Assembly (NCBI GenBank): GCA_963772845.1
Contig: CAVYYW010000014.1
Coordinates: 806,001 to 870,000 of the forward strand
Origin: CAVYYW01 sp963772845
GTDB lineage: Bacteria; Bacillota; Bacilli; Bacillales; Sporolactobacillaceae
Direction: 5' to 3'
Length of the DNA: 64,000 bases
The notes beneath the pieces are model-generated. The model did not search any database. It was not told the DNA's origin and saw only the letters and a list, made by a program, of their open reading frames with translations. Shown piece after piece: positions 48,134 through 56,753 of this stretch (position 1 is the stretch's first letter; each line of letters starts with the position of its first letter). A program made the translations under genes and the position numbers.

Positions 48134-48442
48134 ATACAATCACCAATACTCTAACGATCCTTGAGCCTACAGTATTTATATAGAAGTACCTTCTGCTAAT
48201 AGGGTGCTCAATTTAGGGGCACCCAACGTTACATTTGAAAAAAATATTAAGAATTATACAATCTTCGAATCTATTTTCCATGTATCATACATAGCTTTTA
48301 AAGAAACCTTTTTTATATGGTAAATGATGTGAGGTTTGCGGACAAGGTCCTATACCTTTAGAAGGCATGGCTTTTTATGAACATGCAGACGCGTTTTCGG
48401 ATATGAGAACCTGGGACAAGTTTTCTACTCGGAGGTATACAA

Positions 48443-49153
48443 ATGAAGAAACCGGTTGTCTCTATTAAAGAAAAAACGCCAGAACAAGCTATTAACATGA
48501 TTGAAGATGGTGACATGCTTATGGTTGGCGGTTTTGGGATATGCGGTACGCCTTTTACGTTAATTGATGCAATTTCACAGCAATCAAGGGCCAGACATTT
48601 AACCGTAATTAGCAATAATTTGGGAGAACCAGGGAAAGGACTGGGGAAACTTCTTCATTCTGGGCACTTAAAAAAAGCGATCGGTTCTTACTTTACCTCG
48701 AACCGGGATGCTGTGAAGGCATGGAAGAACGGAAACTTAGAAATTGAGCTGATCCCTCAAGGGACACTTGCTGAAGCAGTGCGGGCAGGGGGAGCAGGCA
48801 TCGCAGGATTTTATATTAAAACCGGTGTCGGGACTAAACTTGCGATCGGAAAAGAAGAAAAAGTGTTTAACGGTGAAAGGCATATTTTAATTGAAAGCCT
48901 ATCGGCCAGAGCAGCTCTCATCAAAGCCTGGAAAGCGGATACGCTTGGCAATCTCATTTACTCGAAATCAGCCCGAAACTTTAATCCAATGATGGCAACC
49001 GCAGCGGAACTGGTTATTGCAGAGGTTGATGAAATTGTTGCTGCAGGTGAACTTGATCCTGAACGAATTGTAACCCCGCATAATTACGTTGATGTCCTAG
49101 TCGAGAGCAGATATGAAAAGTCGGGTGGAAGATATGTCGAAAAATCACAATGA
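48443..49153 (+). CDS. 3-oxoacid/acetate CoA-transferase subunit A
   Basis: This 236-residue family I CoA-transferase alpha subunit has MLMVGGFGICGTPFTLIDAI, VISNNLGEPGKGLGKL, SYFTSNRDAVKAW, ELIPQGTLAEAVRAGGAGI, GFYIKTGVGT and the closing YVDVLVES. With subunit B it moves CoA between an acyl-CoA and a free acid. It resembles ScoA/AtoD/PcaI; the actual acid cannot be told. Start: ATG 48443 after GGAGGT. The stop overlaps the subunit B start by 20 bases. The 260 bases upstream hold a GC-rich hairpin near 48203-48226 without a T-run and no gene. Confidence 0.85.
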   Translation: MKKPVVSIKEKTPEQAINMIEDGDMLMVGGFGICGTPFTLIDAISQQSRARHLTVISNNLGEPGKGLGKLLHSGHLKKAIGSYFTSNRDAVKAWKNGNLEIELIPQGTLAEAVRAGGAGIAGFYIKTGVGTKLAIGKEEKVFNGERHILIESLSARAALIKAWKADTLGNLIYSKSARNFNPMMATAAELVIAEVDEIVAAGELDPERIVTPHNYVDVLVESRYEKSGGRYVEKSQ

Positions 49154-49802
49154 CTATAAACCCAGGATAGCTAGGCGGATCGCAAGAGAACTTACCGGCG
49201 GGATGGTGGTTAATCTTGGCGTTGGTATTCCTACGCTGATTCCATATTTTCTAACCTCCCAGCAGGACGTTTATTTGCAATCGGAAAACGGGATGCTTGG
49301 AATGGGGCTTGAACCAGAACCCGAACAGCTCGATATGGATTGCATCAGTGCCAGTAAACATCCGGTCACTTTGAATCCCGGTGCGTCCATTTTTTCCAGT
49401 TCTGATTCCTTTGTAATGATACGAGGAGGGCATATTGATGTGGCGGTTTTAGGAGCCTTACAAGTCAGTGAGAAAGGTGAAATAGCGAATTGGTCTGTGC
49501 CTGGACAAGACATTCTTGGTGTGGGGGGAGCGATGGACCTTGTGCCCGGCGCGAAGAAAATTATTCTTGCCATGACACATACCGCTAAAGACGGAACGCC
49601 TAAACTGGTGAAATCGCTAACTTACCCAAGCAGCGGCTTACGGACGGCAGAACTCATTGTCACGGAAAAAGGGGTTTTCTCGTTTCATAAAGGGGTCTTG
49701 TTGTTAAAGGAAATAGCTGAAGATACGACTTTAGAAGAAATAAGAGCTGAAACACTTGCAGAATTTCATATTTCCGACACCCTAAAACCCATGGCGTTGT
49801 AA
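49134..49802 (+). CDS. 3-oxoacid/acetate CoA-transferase subunit B
   Basis: This beta subunit of about 222 residues has the catalytic Glu at about residue 51 in QSENGMLGMG. VVNLGVGIPTLIPYF precedes it and HIDVAVLGALQVSEKGEIAN follows, then GVGGAMDLVPGAKKII and MTHTAKDG. Start: ATG 49134 preceded by GGTGGAAG; the longer in-frame ATG 49113 is less likely. It forms one operon with subunit A and the next three genes. Confidence 0.87.
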   Translation: MSKNHNDYKPRIARRIARELTGGMVVNLGVGIPTLIPYFLTSQQDVYLQSENGMLGMGLEPEPEQLDMDCISASKHPVTLNPGASIFSSSDSFVMIRGGHIDVAVLGALQVSEKGEIANWSVPGQDILGVGGAMDLVPGAKKIILAMTHTAKDGTPKLVKSLTYPSSGLRTAELIVTEKGVFSFHKGVLLLKEIAEDTTLEEIRAETLAEFHISDTLKPMAL

Positions 49803-49813
49803 GGAGGATAAAC

Positions 49814-50964
49814 ATGGACTTTCAATTTACGGAAGACATTGATCTCATGCGAAAAGCAGTCAGAGATTTCGTTCAAGATAAGGTAGAAGCCGTTGCTATG
49901 GAAATTGAGGACAACGATGAGATCCGAATCGTATCATTCAATTGTCAAAGGCGATCGGTTTATTTGGATTAGGCATTCCTGAACAGTACGGTGGACTTGG
50001 TCTTGATATGGTTGGTAAATGCGCCATCTATGAAGAGTTAGGAAAAACACATAACGGCTACACCACGCTAATCGGCGCCCATACTGGAATTGGATCTGTC
50101 GGCATTGTTGAACTAGGCACGGAGATTCAAAAAAAGAAATACCTGCCGAAAATGGCAAGCGGGGAATGGATCGGTGCATTTGCATTAACAGAGCCCAGAG
50201 CGGGATCGAATGCAGCCAATTTAAAAACCACAGCAAAAAAAGTAGGCGACCGGTTTATAATTAATGGCTCAAAACATTACATTACCAATGCTGTGTGTGG
50301 AAATGTCTTTACTGTTATGGCCGTAACCGATTCTTCAAAAGGGGCAAAAGGAATTACTTCTTTTATTGTCGAGAAGGATTTTCCGGGTTTTCAACTGGGC
50401 ACGGTTGAGCGAAAAATGGGCTTGCGGGGTTCCCATTCAGCAGAATTGTTTTTTGAAGATATGGAGGTTCCTGTAGAAAATGTATTGGGTGAAGTGGGAA
50501 AAGGCTATGTCAATGCGTTGAAAATTCTTGCAAATGGACGGGCTGGCCTCGCCGCCAGAAATCTCGGATCCTGTGAAAAATTGCTGGAAATGAGTCTGGA
50601 TTATGCTATGAAAAGAGAGCAGTTTGGCAAGCCAATATTTGAACAGCAAGCTGTCCAGCACATGCTAGCAGATATGGCTGCAGAAATTGAAGTCCTTCGT
50701 TCAATCACGTATCGCGTCGCCTGGATGAGTGATCAAAACATGCGGGTTGTCAAAGAAGCCGCGATTGCTAAACTTTACGGCTCAGAGGTTTACAACCGTA
50801 TCGCTGATCTTGCAGTCCAAATCCATGGAGGCATTGGCTATATGAAGGATTACCCGATTGAGCGGTTTTACCGCGATGCCCGGATTACAAAAATTTATGA
50901 AGGAACCAGCCAAATTCAAAAAAATATCATTTCTAGTGAGTTGAAAAGAGAACACTTTCAATAA
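49814..50964 (+). pseudogene. Acyl-CoA dehydrogenase, one frameshift
   Basis: This FAD-dependent dehydrogenase has about 383 residues. FQFTEDIDLMRKAVRDFVQD is the family start, interrupted near 49925. There GATCCGAAT lacks one C that would restore IPNRIIQLSKAIGLFGLGIP. Then come FALTEPRAGSNAANLKTTA, NGSKHYITNA, QVHGG-type VQIHGGIGYMKDYPIERFYR and ITKIYEGTSQIQ. The Glu of YEGTSQIQ is at the catalytic position of butyryl/short-chain enzymes. Start: ATG 49814 behind AAGGAGG. Probably a short- or branched-chain substrate. Confidence 0.87.
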
Positions 50965-50984
50965 TAAATCGTGAGGTGCTATAC

Positions 50985-52178
50985 GTGCAGCATGCTGTCA
51001 TTATAGATGGGGTCAGAACGGCGATTGGCAGAATGGGTGGAACATTAAAAGATGTCGAAGCAGATACGTTGTCAGAACACGTGATAAAAGAAATTGTGAG
51101 AAGAACAGGTATTGAAGGTGAGGCAATTGATCAAATTGTGTGGGGACAAGCGAAGCAGAGTGCAGATCAGCCTAATTTGGCGAGGGTAGCGGCGTTAAAA
51201 GCCGGTTTGCCAGTTAGTTTGCCAGGTTATACGGTCCACCGGCAATGCGCATCAGGACTGCAGGCAGTTCTTAATGCTGCACAGGAAATCATGTGTGGTC
51301 AGTGCAAGGTTGTTGTGGCTGGCGGTGCCGAAAGCATGAGTACAGCACCTTACTATTTGCGTGGAGCTCGCTACGGGTTCAAGGCAGGAAACGCTGAAAT
51401 TCTAGATCCTAATACTGAAAGTCAACCTCGTGCTCAACCTATAGAGATTTACGGCAACTTAACAATGGGGCTCACTGCAGAAAATTTAGCCGAAAAGTAC
51501 CAACTCACACGTGACGAGCAGGACGAATATGCACTGTTAAGCCAGGAAAAAGCAGCAGCCGCAATCTCTGGAGGTCTTTTCAAAAAAGAAATTGTGCCCG
51601 TTTTGATTCAGGATAGACGCGAGACGATTTTATTTAATAAGGACGAACACCCAAGAGAAACGTCTCTAGAGAAGCTAGGTAAATTAAAGGCTGTGTTTAA
51701 AACCGGGGGAACAGTCACGGCTGGAAATGCTAGCGGGAGAAATGACGGGGCTTCTGCGATCCTGGTAATGTCTGAAGAAGAGTCTCGAAAACGAGGGATG
51801 AAACCGCATCTTAGAATTCTTTCTCAGGCTTCAGCTGGTGTATCGCCTGAAATTATGGGCATTGGTCCGGTTCCTGCAACGATAAAAGCCTTAAAGAGAG
51901 CGAATCTTACACTTAAGGACATTGATCTCATAGAATTAAATGAAGCGTTTTCTGCCCAAGCTCTGGCGGTCATAAGGGAATTAGGTATGAATCCCAAAAA
52001 AGTGAATGTGAACGGCGGGGCTATTGCACTTGGCCATCCAATTGGAGCAACAGGTGCCATTTTAATGACAAAGCTGATGCATGAGATGGAGAGAAGCGGC
52101 AAAAGGTACGGACTTGTTACGCTATGTATCGGCGGCGGGCAAGGACTGACAACGGTCGTTGAAAATCTAAGAGTTTGA
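50985..52178 (+). CDS. Thiolase (acetyl-CoA C-acyltransferase)
   Basis: This 397-residue thiolase has all three catalytic sites: Cys88 in VHRQCASGLQAVLNAA, His in GGAIALGHPIGATGA and the second Cys in TLCIGGGQG. It also has GGAESMS and ELNEAFSAQ. It cleaves a 3-ketoacyl-CoA to acetyl-CoA and a shorter acyl-CoA, or runs in reverse. Start: GTG 50985, six bases after GAGGTG. Intact; within the CoA-transferase operon. Confidence 0.9.
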   Translation: MQHAVIIDGVRTAIGRMGGTLKDVEADTLSEHVIKEIVRRTGIEGEAIDQIVWGQAKQSADQPNLARVAALKAGLPVSLPGYTVHRQCASGLQAVLNAAQEIMCGQCKVVVAGGAESMSTAPYYLRGARYGFKAGNAEILDPNTESQPRAQPIEIYGNLTMGLTAENLAEKYQLTRDEQDEYALLSQEKAAAAISGGLFKKEIVPVLIQDRRETILFNKDEHPRETSLEKLGKLKAVFKTGGTVTAGNASGRNDGASAILVMSEEESRKRGMKPHLRILSQASAGVSPEIMGIGPVPATIKALKRANLTLKDIDLIELNEAFSAQALAVIRELGMNPKKVNVNGGAIALGHPIGATGAILMTKLMHEMERSGKRYGLVTLCIGGGQGLTTVVENLRV

Positions 52179-52196
52179 TAGGAAGGTGAATCACGA

Positions 52197-53183
52197 TTGG
52201 CAAAGCCAAAAATTCTTCAGATTCTATCCATGTATCATGAAGCAGGAGAAAAAATCCTGCAGGAGGGAGCGGATGTGATCCGCACGGACCTCACCGATCC
52301 TGCTTCTCTTTGCCAATTGGCAGCTGAAGCTGAAGGCATTGTCCTTCGTGCGCCTGCCAAAATTACAAAGGAAGTCATCGATGCTGCACCCAAGCTTGCT
52401 GTTATTTCTGGGGCTGGTGTGGGTTTGGATAATATTGATGTAAGTCATGCTACCCGAAAAGGCATCCCGGTTCTCTACGCCCCTTCAGTGAACAGCGTTT
52501 CAACGGCAGAACACGCTATCATGCTGATCATGGCACTAAGTAAGAAACTCGTGTCTTTTCATTCAGCAATGCGGTCCGGGGACTACGATTCAAGAACAAG
52601 CCTTAAATCCTATCAGCTACAAGGAAAGCGTGTAGGGATCGTAGGGTTTGGCAATATTGCCAAGGAAGCAGCAAAAAAACTGAAGACTGGACTAGACATG
52701 GATGTGCTCGTCTGGGTCAGGCAGTATGATGAGAATAAGCATGCTTTGGTAAAAAAGCTGGGTCTGAAGGTTACAACAGACTTGGATTATTTATTCAAAA
52801 CATCAGATTTCATTTCCCTGCACATTCCGTTCAATTCGCTTACAAAAGGAATAATTAATAAACATTTTTTTCAGCAGATGAAACCTACCGCCTACCTTAT
52901 TAACACAGCACGAGGAGGTATTATTAATCAAGACGATCTCTACACTGTGCTTCGAGAAGGAACAATAGCCGGCGCAGCATTAGACGTCTTTGATCCAGAA
53001 CCGCCACCAAAGGATCTACCCCTATTGTCATTGCCAAATGTGATCGTCACCCCTCATGTAGGCGGAACGACAGTTGAGTGTAATTTAATCATGGCCACGA
53101 CCGTCGCCAAAAATGTTTTAAAAGTTCTGGCAGGAGAGAAGCCTGAATATATCGGAAACCCTGAAATTTATCATCAGGCATAG
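52197..53183 (+). CDS. D-isomer 2-hydroxyacid dehydrogenase
   Basis: This NAD-dependent dehydrogenase has 328 residues. VGIVGFGNIAKEAAKKL is the nucleotide motif. The catalytic trio is visible: Arg in LINTARGGIINQDDL, Glu in DVFDPEPPP and His in VIVTPHVGGTT. The subgroup (SerA, glyoxylate reductase or another 2-ketoacid reductase) cannot be fixed. Its place after a thiolase and CoA-transferase is unusual and suggests a 2-hydroxy or 2-oxo acid as pathway substrate. Start: TTG 52197 after GGAAGGTG. Intact. Confidence 0.87.
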   Translation: MAKPKILQILSMYHEAGEKILQEGADVIRTDLTDPASLCQLAAEAEGIVLRAPAKITKEVIDAAPKLAVISGAGVGLDNIDVSHATRKGIPVLYAPSVNSVSTAEHAIMLIMALSKKLVSFHSAMRSGDYDSRTSLKSYQLQGKRVGIVGFGNIAKEAAKKLKTGLDMDVLVWVRQYDENKHALVKKLGLKVTTDLDYLFKTSDFISLHIPFNSLTKGIINKHFFQQMKPTAYLINTARGGIINQDDLYTVLREGTIAGAALDVFDPEPPPKDLPLLSLPNVIVTPHVGGTTVECNLIMATTVAKNVLKVLAGEKPEYIGNPEIYHQA

Positions 53184-53184
53184 A

Positions 53185-53973
53185 ATGAAGATAAAGGTTG
53201 TTTTTATTGATATAGATGGCACGTTAATTGACCCAAAATCTGGTGTTGTTTCTGTACCAGTCCAAAGAGCAATCTATACCATTCAGGAAAATGGGATCCT
53301 TCCGGTATTGATCTCCGGGAGGCCGAGCCTTTGCTATTAAACCGCTGGCAAAAGCGTTATCCCTCAAAACATATATTGCGTTCAACGGCGGGATGATTAT
53401 AGATAACGAAAACAAATCTATAAAAACCCCATGGAGAAAAACACACTTGAGCAATTTGTTGCTTTTGCAAATGAACGGCACCATCCATTGATCTTTCCAG
53501 GCCATGACCGCTATTATCTGACATTAAATATGCATCCATTCATAAAAAACATGCTTAAGAACATCCCCTCGCTGCCTGTTGCGTTTGAAAAAGAGTATTG
53601 GAAAACCAATGATATCTATCAAATAGAAATCCTATCTTCAGATGCGGCCATAAAGGCTTATTATAGAAAATTTGAAAAGCAATTACGCTTTTACCCTTGG
53701 CATATTCTAGCTGGCGCTACGAATGTCCTTCCTGTCCATACTGGTAAGGCGGCGGCCATGAAGAAGCTGCTGAACTATCTATCATTAAGCAGAAATGCTT
53801 CCGCAGCTATAGGTGACGGACCAAATGATATCGAAATGATTAAAACCGCCAGGCTGGGAATAGCAATGGGAAATGCTTGCAGCGAACTTAAAAAAACAGC
53901 TGATTTCGTGGTTTCAGATGTCTCTGAAGACGGATTAGCAGAAGCGCTAACTATTCTGATTAATAGTAGGTGA
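53185..53973 (+). pseudogene. Cof-type HAD phosphatase, two frameshifts
   Basis: The sequence KVVFIDIDGTLIDP carries the nucleophile Asp and the acid Asp two residues on. Then ILPVLISGR has the second HAD motif, followed by a frame change near 53325. In the second frame LKTYIAFNGGMIIDNEN is read, and near 53430 the third frame starts. The end IGDGPNDIEMIKTARLGIAM, then GNA, supplies motifs III and IV. Two indels break a complete protein of about 260 residues. Start: ATG 53185, one base after the preceding stop. Substrate unknown. Confidence 0.82.
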
Positions 53974-54064
53974 AAACCATGGTGTTGTGCAGTTCTTATG
54001 AGGGTATAGGGGGTTTTATATTGGGCATAGTATGTATATCATCCCAATAAATGGAGGACTTTCT

Positions 54065-55600
54065 GTGACTCAAAATGAAACCCAAGAAGAAAAAATGCCT
54101 GTTTTTCCCGAACCCTTTTGGAGGGAATCTGTTGATTTGCAGTCTTTTGCTCCTTTAAAAGAAGATATTGAAGCGGATGCTATCATTGTCGGAGGTGGCA
54201 TTACCGGAATCACAGCTGGCTACTTGCTTGCGAAAGAAGGACGCAAGGTCGTCCTCCTTGAGTCAGGTCAACTTTTAAACGGAACGACCGGTCATACCAC
54301 AGCTAAAGTAACCGCTCAGCATGGATTGATCTATGATGAATTAATCAACCACATGGGGAACGTAAAAGCTAAACAATATTATGACGCCAATACTGAAGCC
54401 TTAGCGTTTATTAAAGAAACCGTAGCGGCTGAAAAAATTGACTGTGAATTTACAGAGGACGAAGCGTTGATCTTCACTTTATCCGATAATGAGGCACAAA
54501 ACCTAGAGAACGAATACCTCGCCTATCAGAAGCTAGGTATTGAAGGTGAGCTTAAAGACAGCATCTCTTTGGATCTTCCTATAAAAAAAGCTCTATCTAT
54601 GAAAAATCAGGCACATTTTCACCCACTTAAATACTTGATCCATCTGGTGAAGGGAATTCTTGATAATGGCGGACAAATTTTTGAAAATACGACAGCTATT
54701 GATGTTAAAAATGAAAAAAAGCCGACTGTAATAACCCGTGATGGCCATAAAGCTACTGGAACGTTCGTCTTTGCCTGCTCGCACTTTCCTTTCTATGATG
54801 GAAAAGGATTTTATTTTACCAGAATGCATGCAGAGAGAGCTTACATATTGGCAGTGAAGACAGAAAGAGATTATCCTGGCGGCATGTATATTAGTGCAGA
54901 ACAGCCTACCCGCTCTCTCAGACCTGTTATGATAAATGGTGAGAAAATGGTCCTGATCAGCGGTGAAAGCCACAAGACAGGTCAGGGTAAAGATACGATG
55001 GACCATTATAAAGCACTGGAAGAATACGGGGATGAATTGTTCGGTATAAAAGAAGTGAAATATCGCTGGTCTGCACAGGACCTTTACACATTAGATAAGG
55101 TCCCTTATATTGGTGAAATCACTTCAGGAAATCAACACGTTCTCGTTGCCACGGGTTATAAAAAATGGGGGATGACGACCGGTACGGCAGCTGCCTTATT
55201 AATGCGTGATATTGTTTTGAATAAAGATAATCCCTATAAAGAACTGTTTTCGCCGTCACGCTTTTATGCGGATCCGAGCTTAAAAAAATTCTTAGTGGCC
55301 AACGGTGATGTAGCAAAACATCTAATAAAGGGTAAATTCGACTCGAACTTCAAAGATGCTGAAGACTTATCACTTGATGAAGCGTGCATCATCGTTCACA
55401 AAGGGCAACGCGCTGGTGCTTATAAAGATCGAGAGGGCTGCGTTCATATAGTAGATACGACTTGTACGCATTTAGGCTGTGAGATTGAATGGAATCACGG
55501 TGACCGCAGTTGGGACTGTCCTTGTCACGGTTCACGATTCTCGTACCTCGGTGAAGTGATTGAAGGACCGGCAAAGAAACCATTGAAGCGAATTGAATAG
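54065..55600 (+). CDS. FAD-dependent oxidoreductase with C-terminal Rieske domain
   Basis: This 511-residue fusion has a DadA-like FAD domain and a [2Fe-2S] Rieske domain. The dinucleotide motif is AIIVGGGITGITAGYLLAKE (about residues 40-60), followed by GTTGHTTAKVTAQHGLIYD. The Rieske ligands are in CTHLGCEIEW and CPCHGSRFSYLGEVIEGPA near residues 470-505. Such proteins (YhfW-like) occur in Bacilli; the reaction is unknown. Start: GTG 54065, six bases after GGAGGA; an ATG at 54032 lacks a site. Followed by its own terminator. Intact. Confidence 0.87.
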   Translation: MTQNETQEEKMPVFPEPFWRESVDLQSFAPLKEDIEADAIIVGGGITGITAGYLLAKEGRKVVLLESGQLLNGTTGHTTAKVTAQHGLIYDELINHMGNVKAKQYYDANTEALAFIKETVAAEKIDCEFTEDEALIFTLSDNEAQNLENEYLAYQKLGIEGELKDSISLDLPIKKALSMKNQAHFHPLKYLIHLVKGILDNGGQIFENTTAIDVKNEKKPTVITRDGHKATGTFVFACSHFPFYDGKGFYFTRMHAERAYILAVKTERDYPGGMYISAEQPTRSLRPVMINGEKMVLISGESHKTGQGKDTMDHYKALEEYGDELFGIKEVKYRWSAQDLYTLDKVPYIGEITSGNQHVLVATGYKKWGMTTGTAAALLMRDIVLNKDNPYKELFSPSRFYADPSLKKFLVANGDVAKHLIKGKFDSNFKDAEDLSLDEACIIVHKGQRAGAYKDREGCVHIVDTTCTHLGCEIEWNHGDRSWDCPCHGSRFSYLGEVIEGPAKKPLKRIE

Positions 55601-55607
55601 AAGGCTG

Positions 55608-55638
55608 AACCATTTGCCACCTTAAGGCAAGTGGTTTT
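55608..55638 (+). terminator. Intrinsic terminator after the Rieske gene
   Basis: AACCATTTGCC pairs with GGCAAGTGGTT around ACCTTAA, ending in a TTTTG run. Confidence 0.7.
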
Positions 55639-55726
55639 GTTATTCCTAGAGGAGATTAGCTTTTTTTGTCGAATAATGGTATATAAACAATTTTTTAACT
55701 CAATTATACTTTCGAAGGAGTTTATC

Positions 55727-56548
55727 ATGATTTTTTCTAAGCTTTTTAAACGATCCGTGCCAAAAACAAAATCTGAGAACTTAAAGGGTCAAACCACTAA
55801 AAAAATTAAAGTGAAATCAACACGCATCGGAGAATTAGGAGAATACAAAATTAATATTCAACTTGATCAATTCTCTAAAGATTGGAAGCATGTATCAGAT
55901 CTTATGATTGTAAACGACAAATCCAAGTCTGGTTATTCACAGATTGATCATGTTGTTATTACGCCATTCGGGCTTTTTGTAATTGAAACAAAAAACTACG
56001 CTGGAAAAGTCTCAGGGAGATATGACGATAAATACTGGATCGTAAATGGCAAGTTTAAGATGTATAATCCCTTTCGTCAAAACTACGGCCATATTAAAGC
56101 GATTCAAAAATCTCTCCTCTTAGATGAGACCATCAACGTCTACTCAATGGTTTCGTTTACACAAAGGTGTATGTTTAATGTTGAACCAGCCCTCCGTAAA
56201 ATCACTTCAGATCATTTGATTATTTATGATACAGAACTGACAGAATACATAAACCGTAAGATAAGCATCTTAAAAGTACAGGAAATTGCGCCTTGTTTAA
56301 ATGAAAATGAAGTAACAACTATTTTTAACAAATTAAAAAATGCTAATATTACCGACCTTGCTATAAGAAAAGAACATATTGATAAGGCTAAACAGGCAAG
56401 TGAAAACAACTCAAAAACAACATTAAGCACGCATAAATGCTATGAATGCGGAACAAAGGTATCTGAAAAAGTAGAACAATATTGTCTTTTAAATAGTGTG
56501 AAATTCAAAGGAAAGATCTACTGTTTTACCCATCAGAAAAATCTTTAA
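55727..56548 (+). CDS. NERD-domain nuclease-related protein
   Basis: This 273-residue protein has a NERD (nuclease-related) domain at about residues 35-165. IGELGEYKINIQLDQF, SQIDHVVITPFGLFVIETKN and YAGKVSGRYDDKYWIV contain the conserved Asp, Glu and Lys that mark a restriction-enzyme-like fold. NPFRQNYGHIKAI is the typical ending of that domain. The C-terminus has a possible zinc site, CYECGTK, then YCFTHQ. Function is unknown; DNA processing is inferred from the fold. Start: ATG 55727 with GAAGGAG; stand-alone gene. Confidence 0.82.
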   Translation: MIFSKLFKRSVPKTKSENLKGQTTKKIKVKSTRIGELGEYKINIQLDQFSKDWKHVSDLMIVNDKSKSGYSQIDHVVITPFGLFVIETKNYAGKVSGRYDDKYWIVNGKFKMYNPFRQNYGHIKAIQKSLLLDETINVYSMVSFTQRCMFNVEPALRKITSDHLIIYDTELTEYINRKISILKVQEIAPCLNENEVTTIFNKLKNANITDLAIRKEHIDKAKQASENNSKTTLSTHKCYECGTKVSEKVEQYCLLNSVKFKGKIYCFTHQKNL

Positions 56549-56595
56549 TACTTATAAATCAATACTCACCCCTGCCTCCTTTATTTATTCTGTTA

Positions 56596-56630
56596 GAAGC
56601 TCAATCAGCAAATGATTGGGCTTCTTTTAA
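56596..56630 (+). terminator. Intrinsic terminator after the NERD gene
   Basis: GAAGCTCAATCA pairs with TGATTGGGCTTC, loop GCAAA, followed by TTTTAATT. Confidence 0.8.
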
Positions 56631-56753
56631 TTCCATGGCAAAAGGCTAGCCGAAGTTTATATATTGTTTAAAAATTCAAAAATAAATAAAAGGAGTTTTT
56701 GGCATCTTTAAAGAATTTACAATGAGTAGCTCGAATTAAGGAGAGATGTCGCT

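Noticed and set aside
48200..48230. GGGTGC/GCACCC hairpin after the S66 peptidase as a terminator
   Set aside because: The stem is good but no T-run follows, so termination is not supported.
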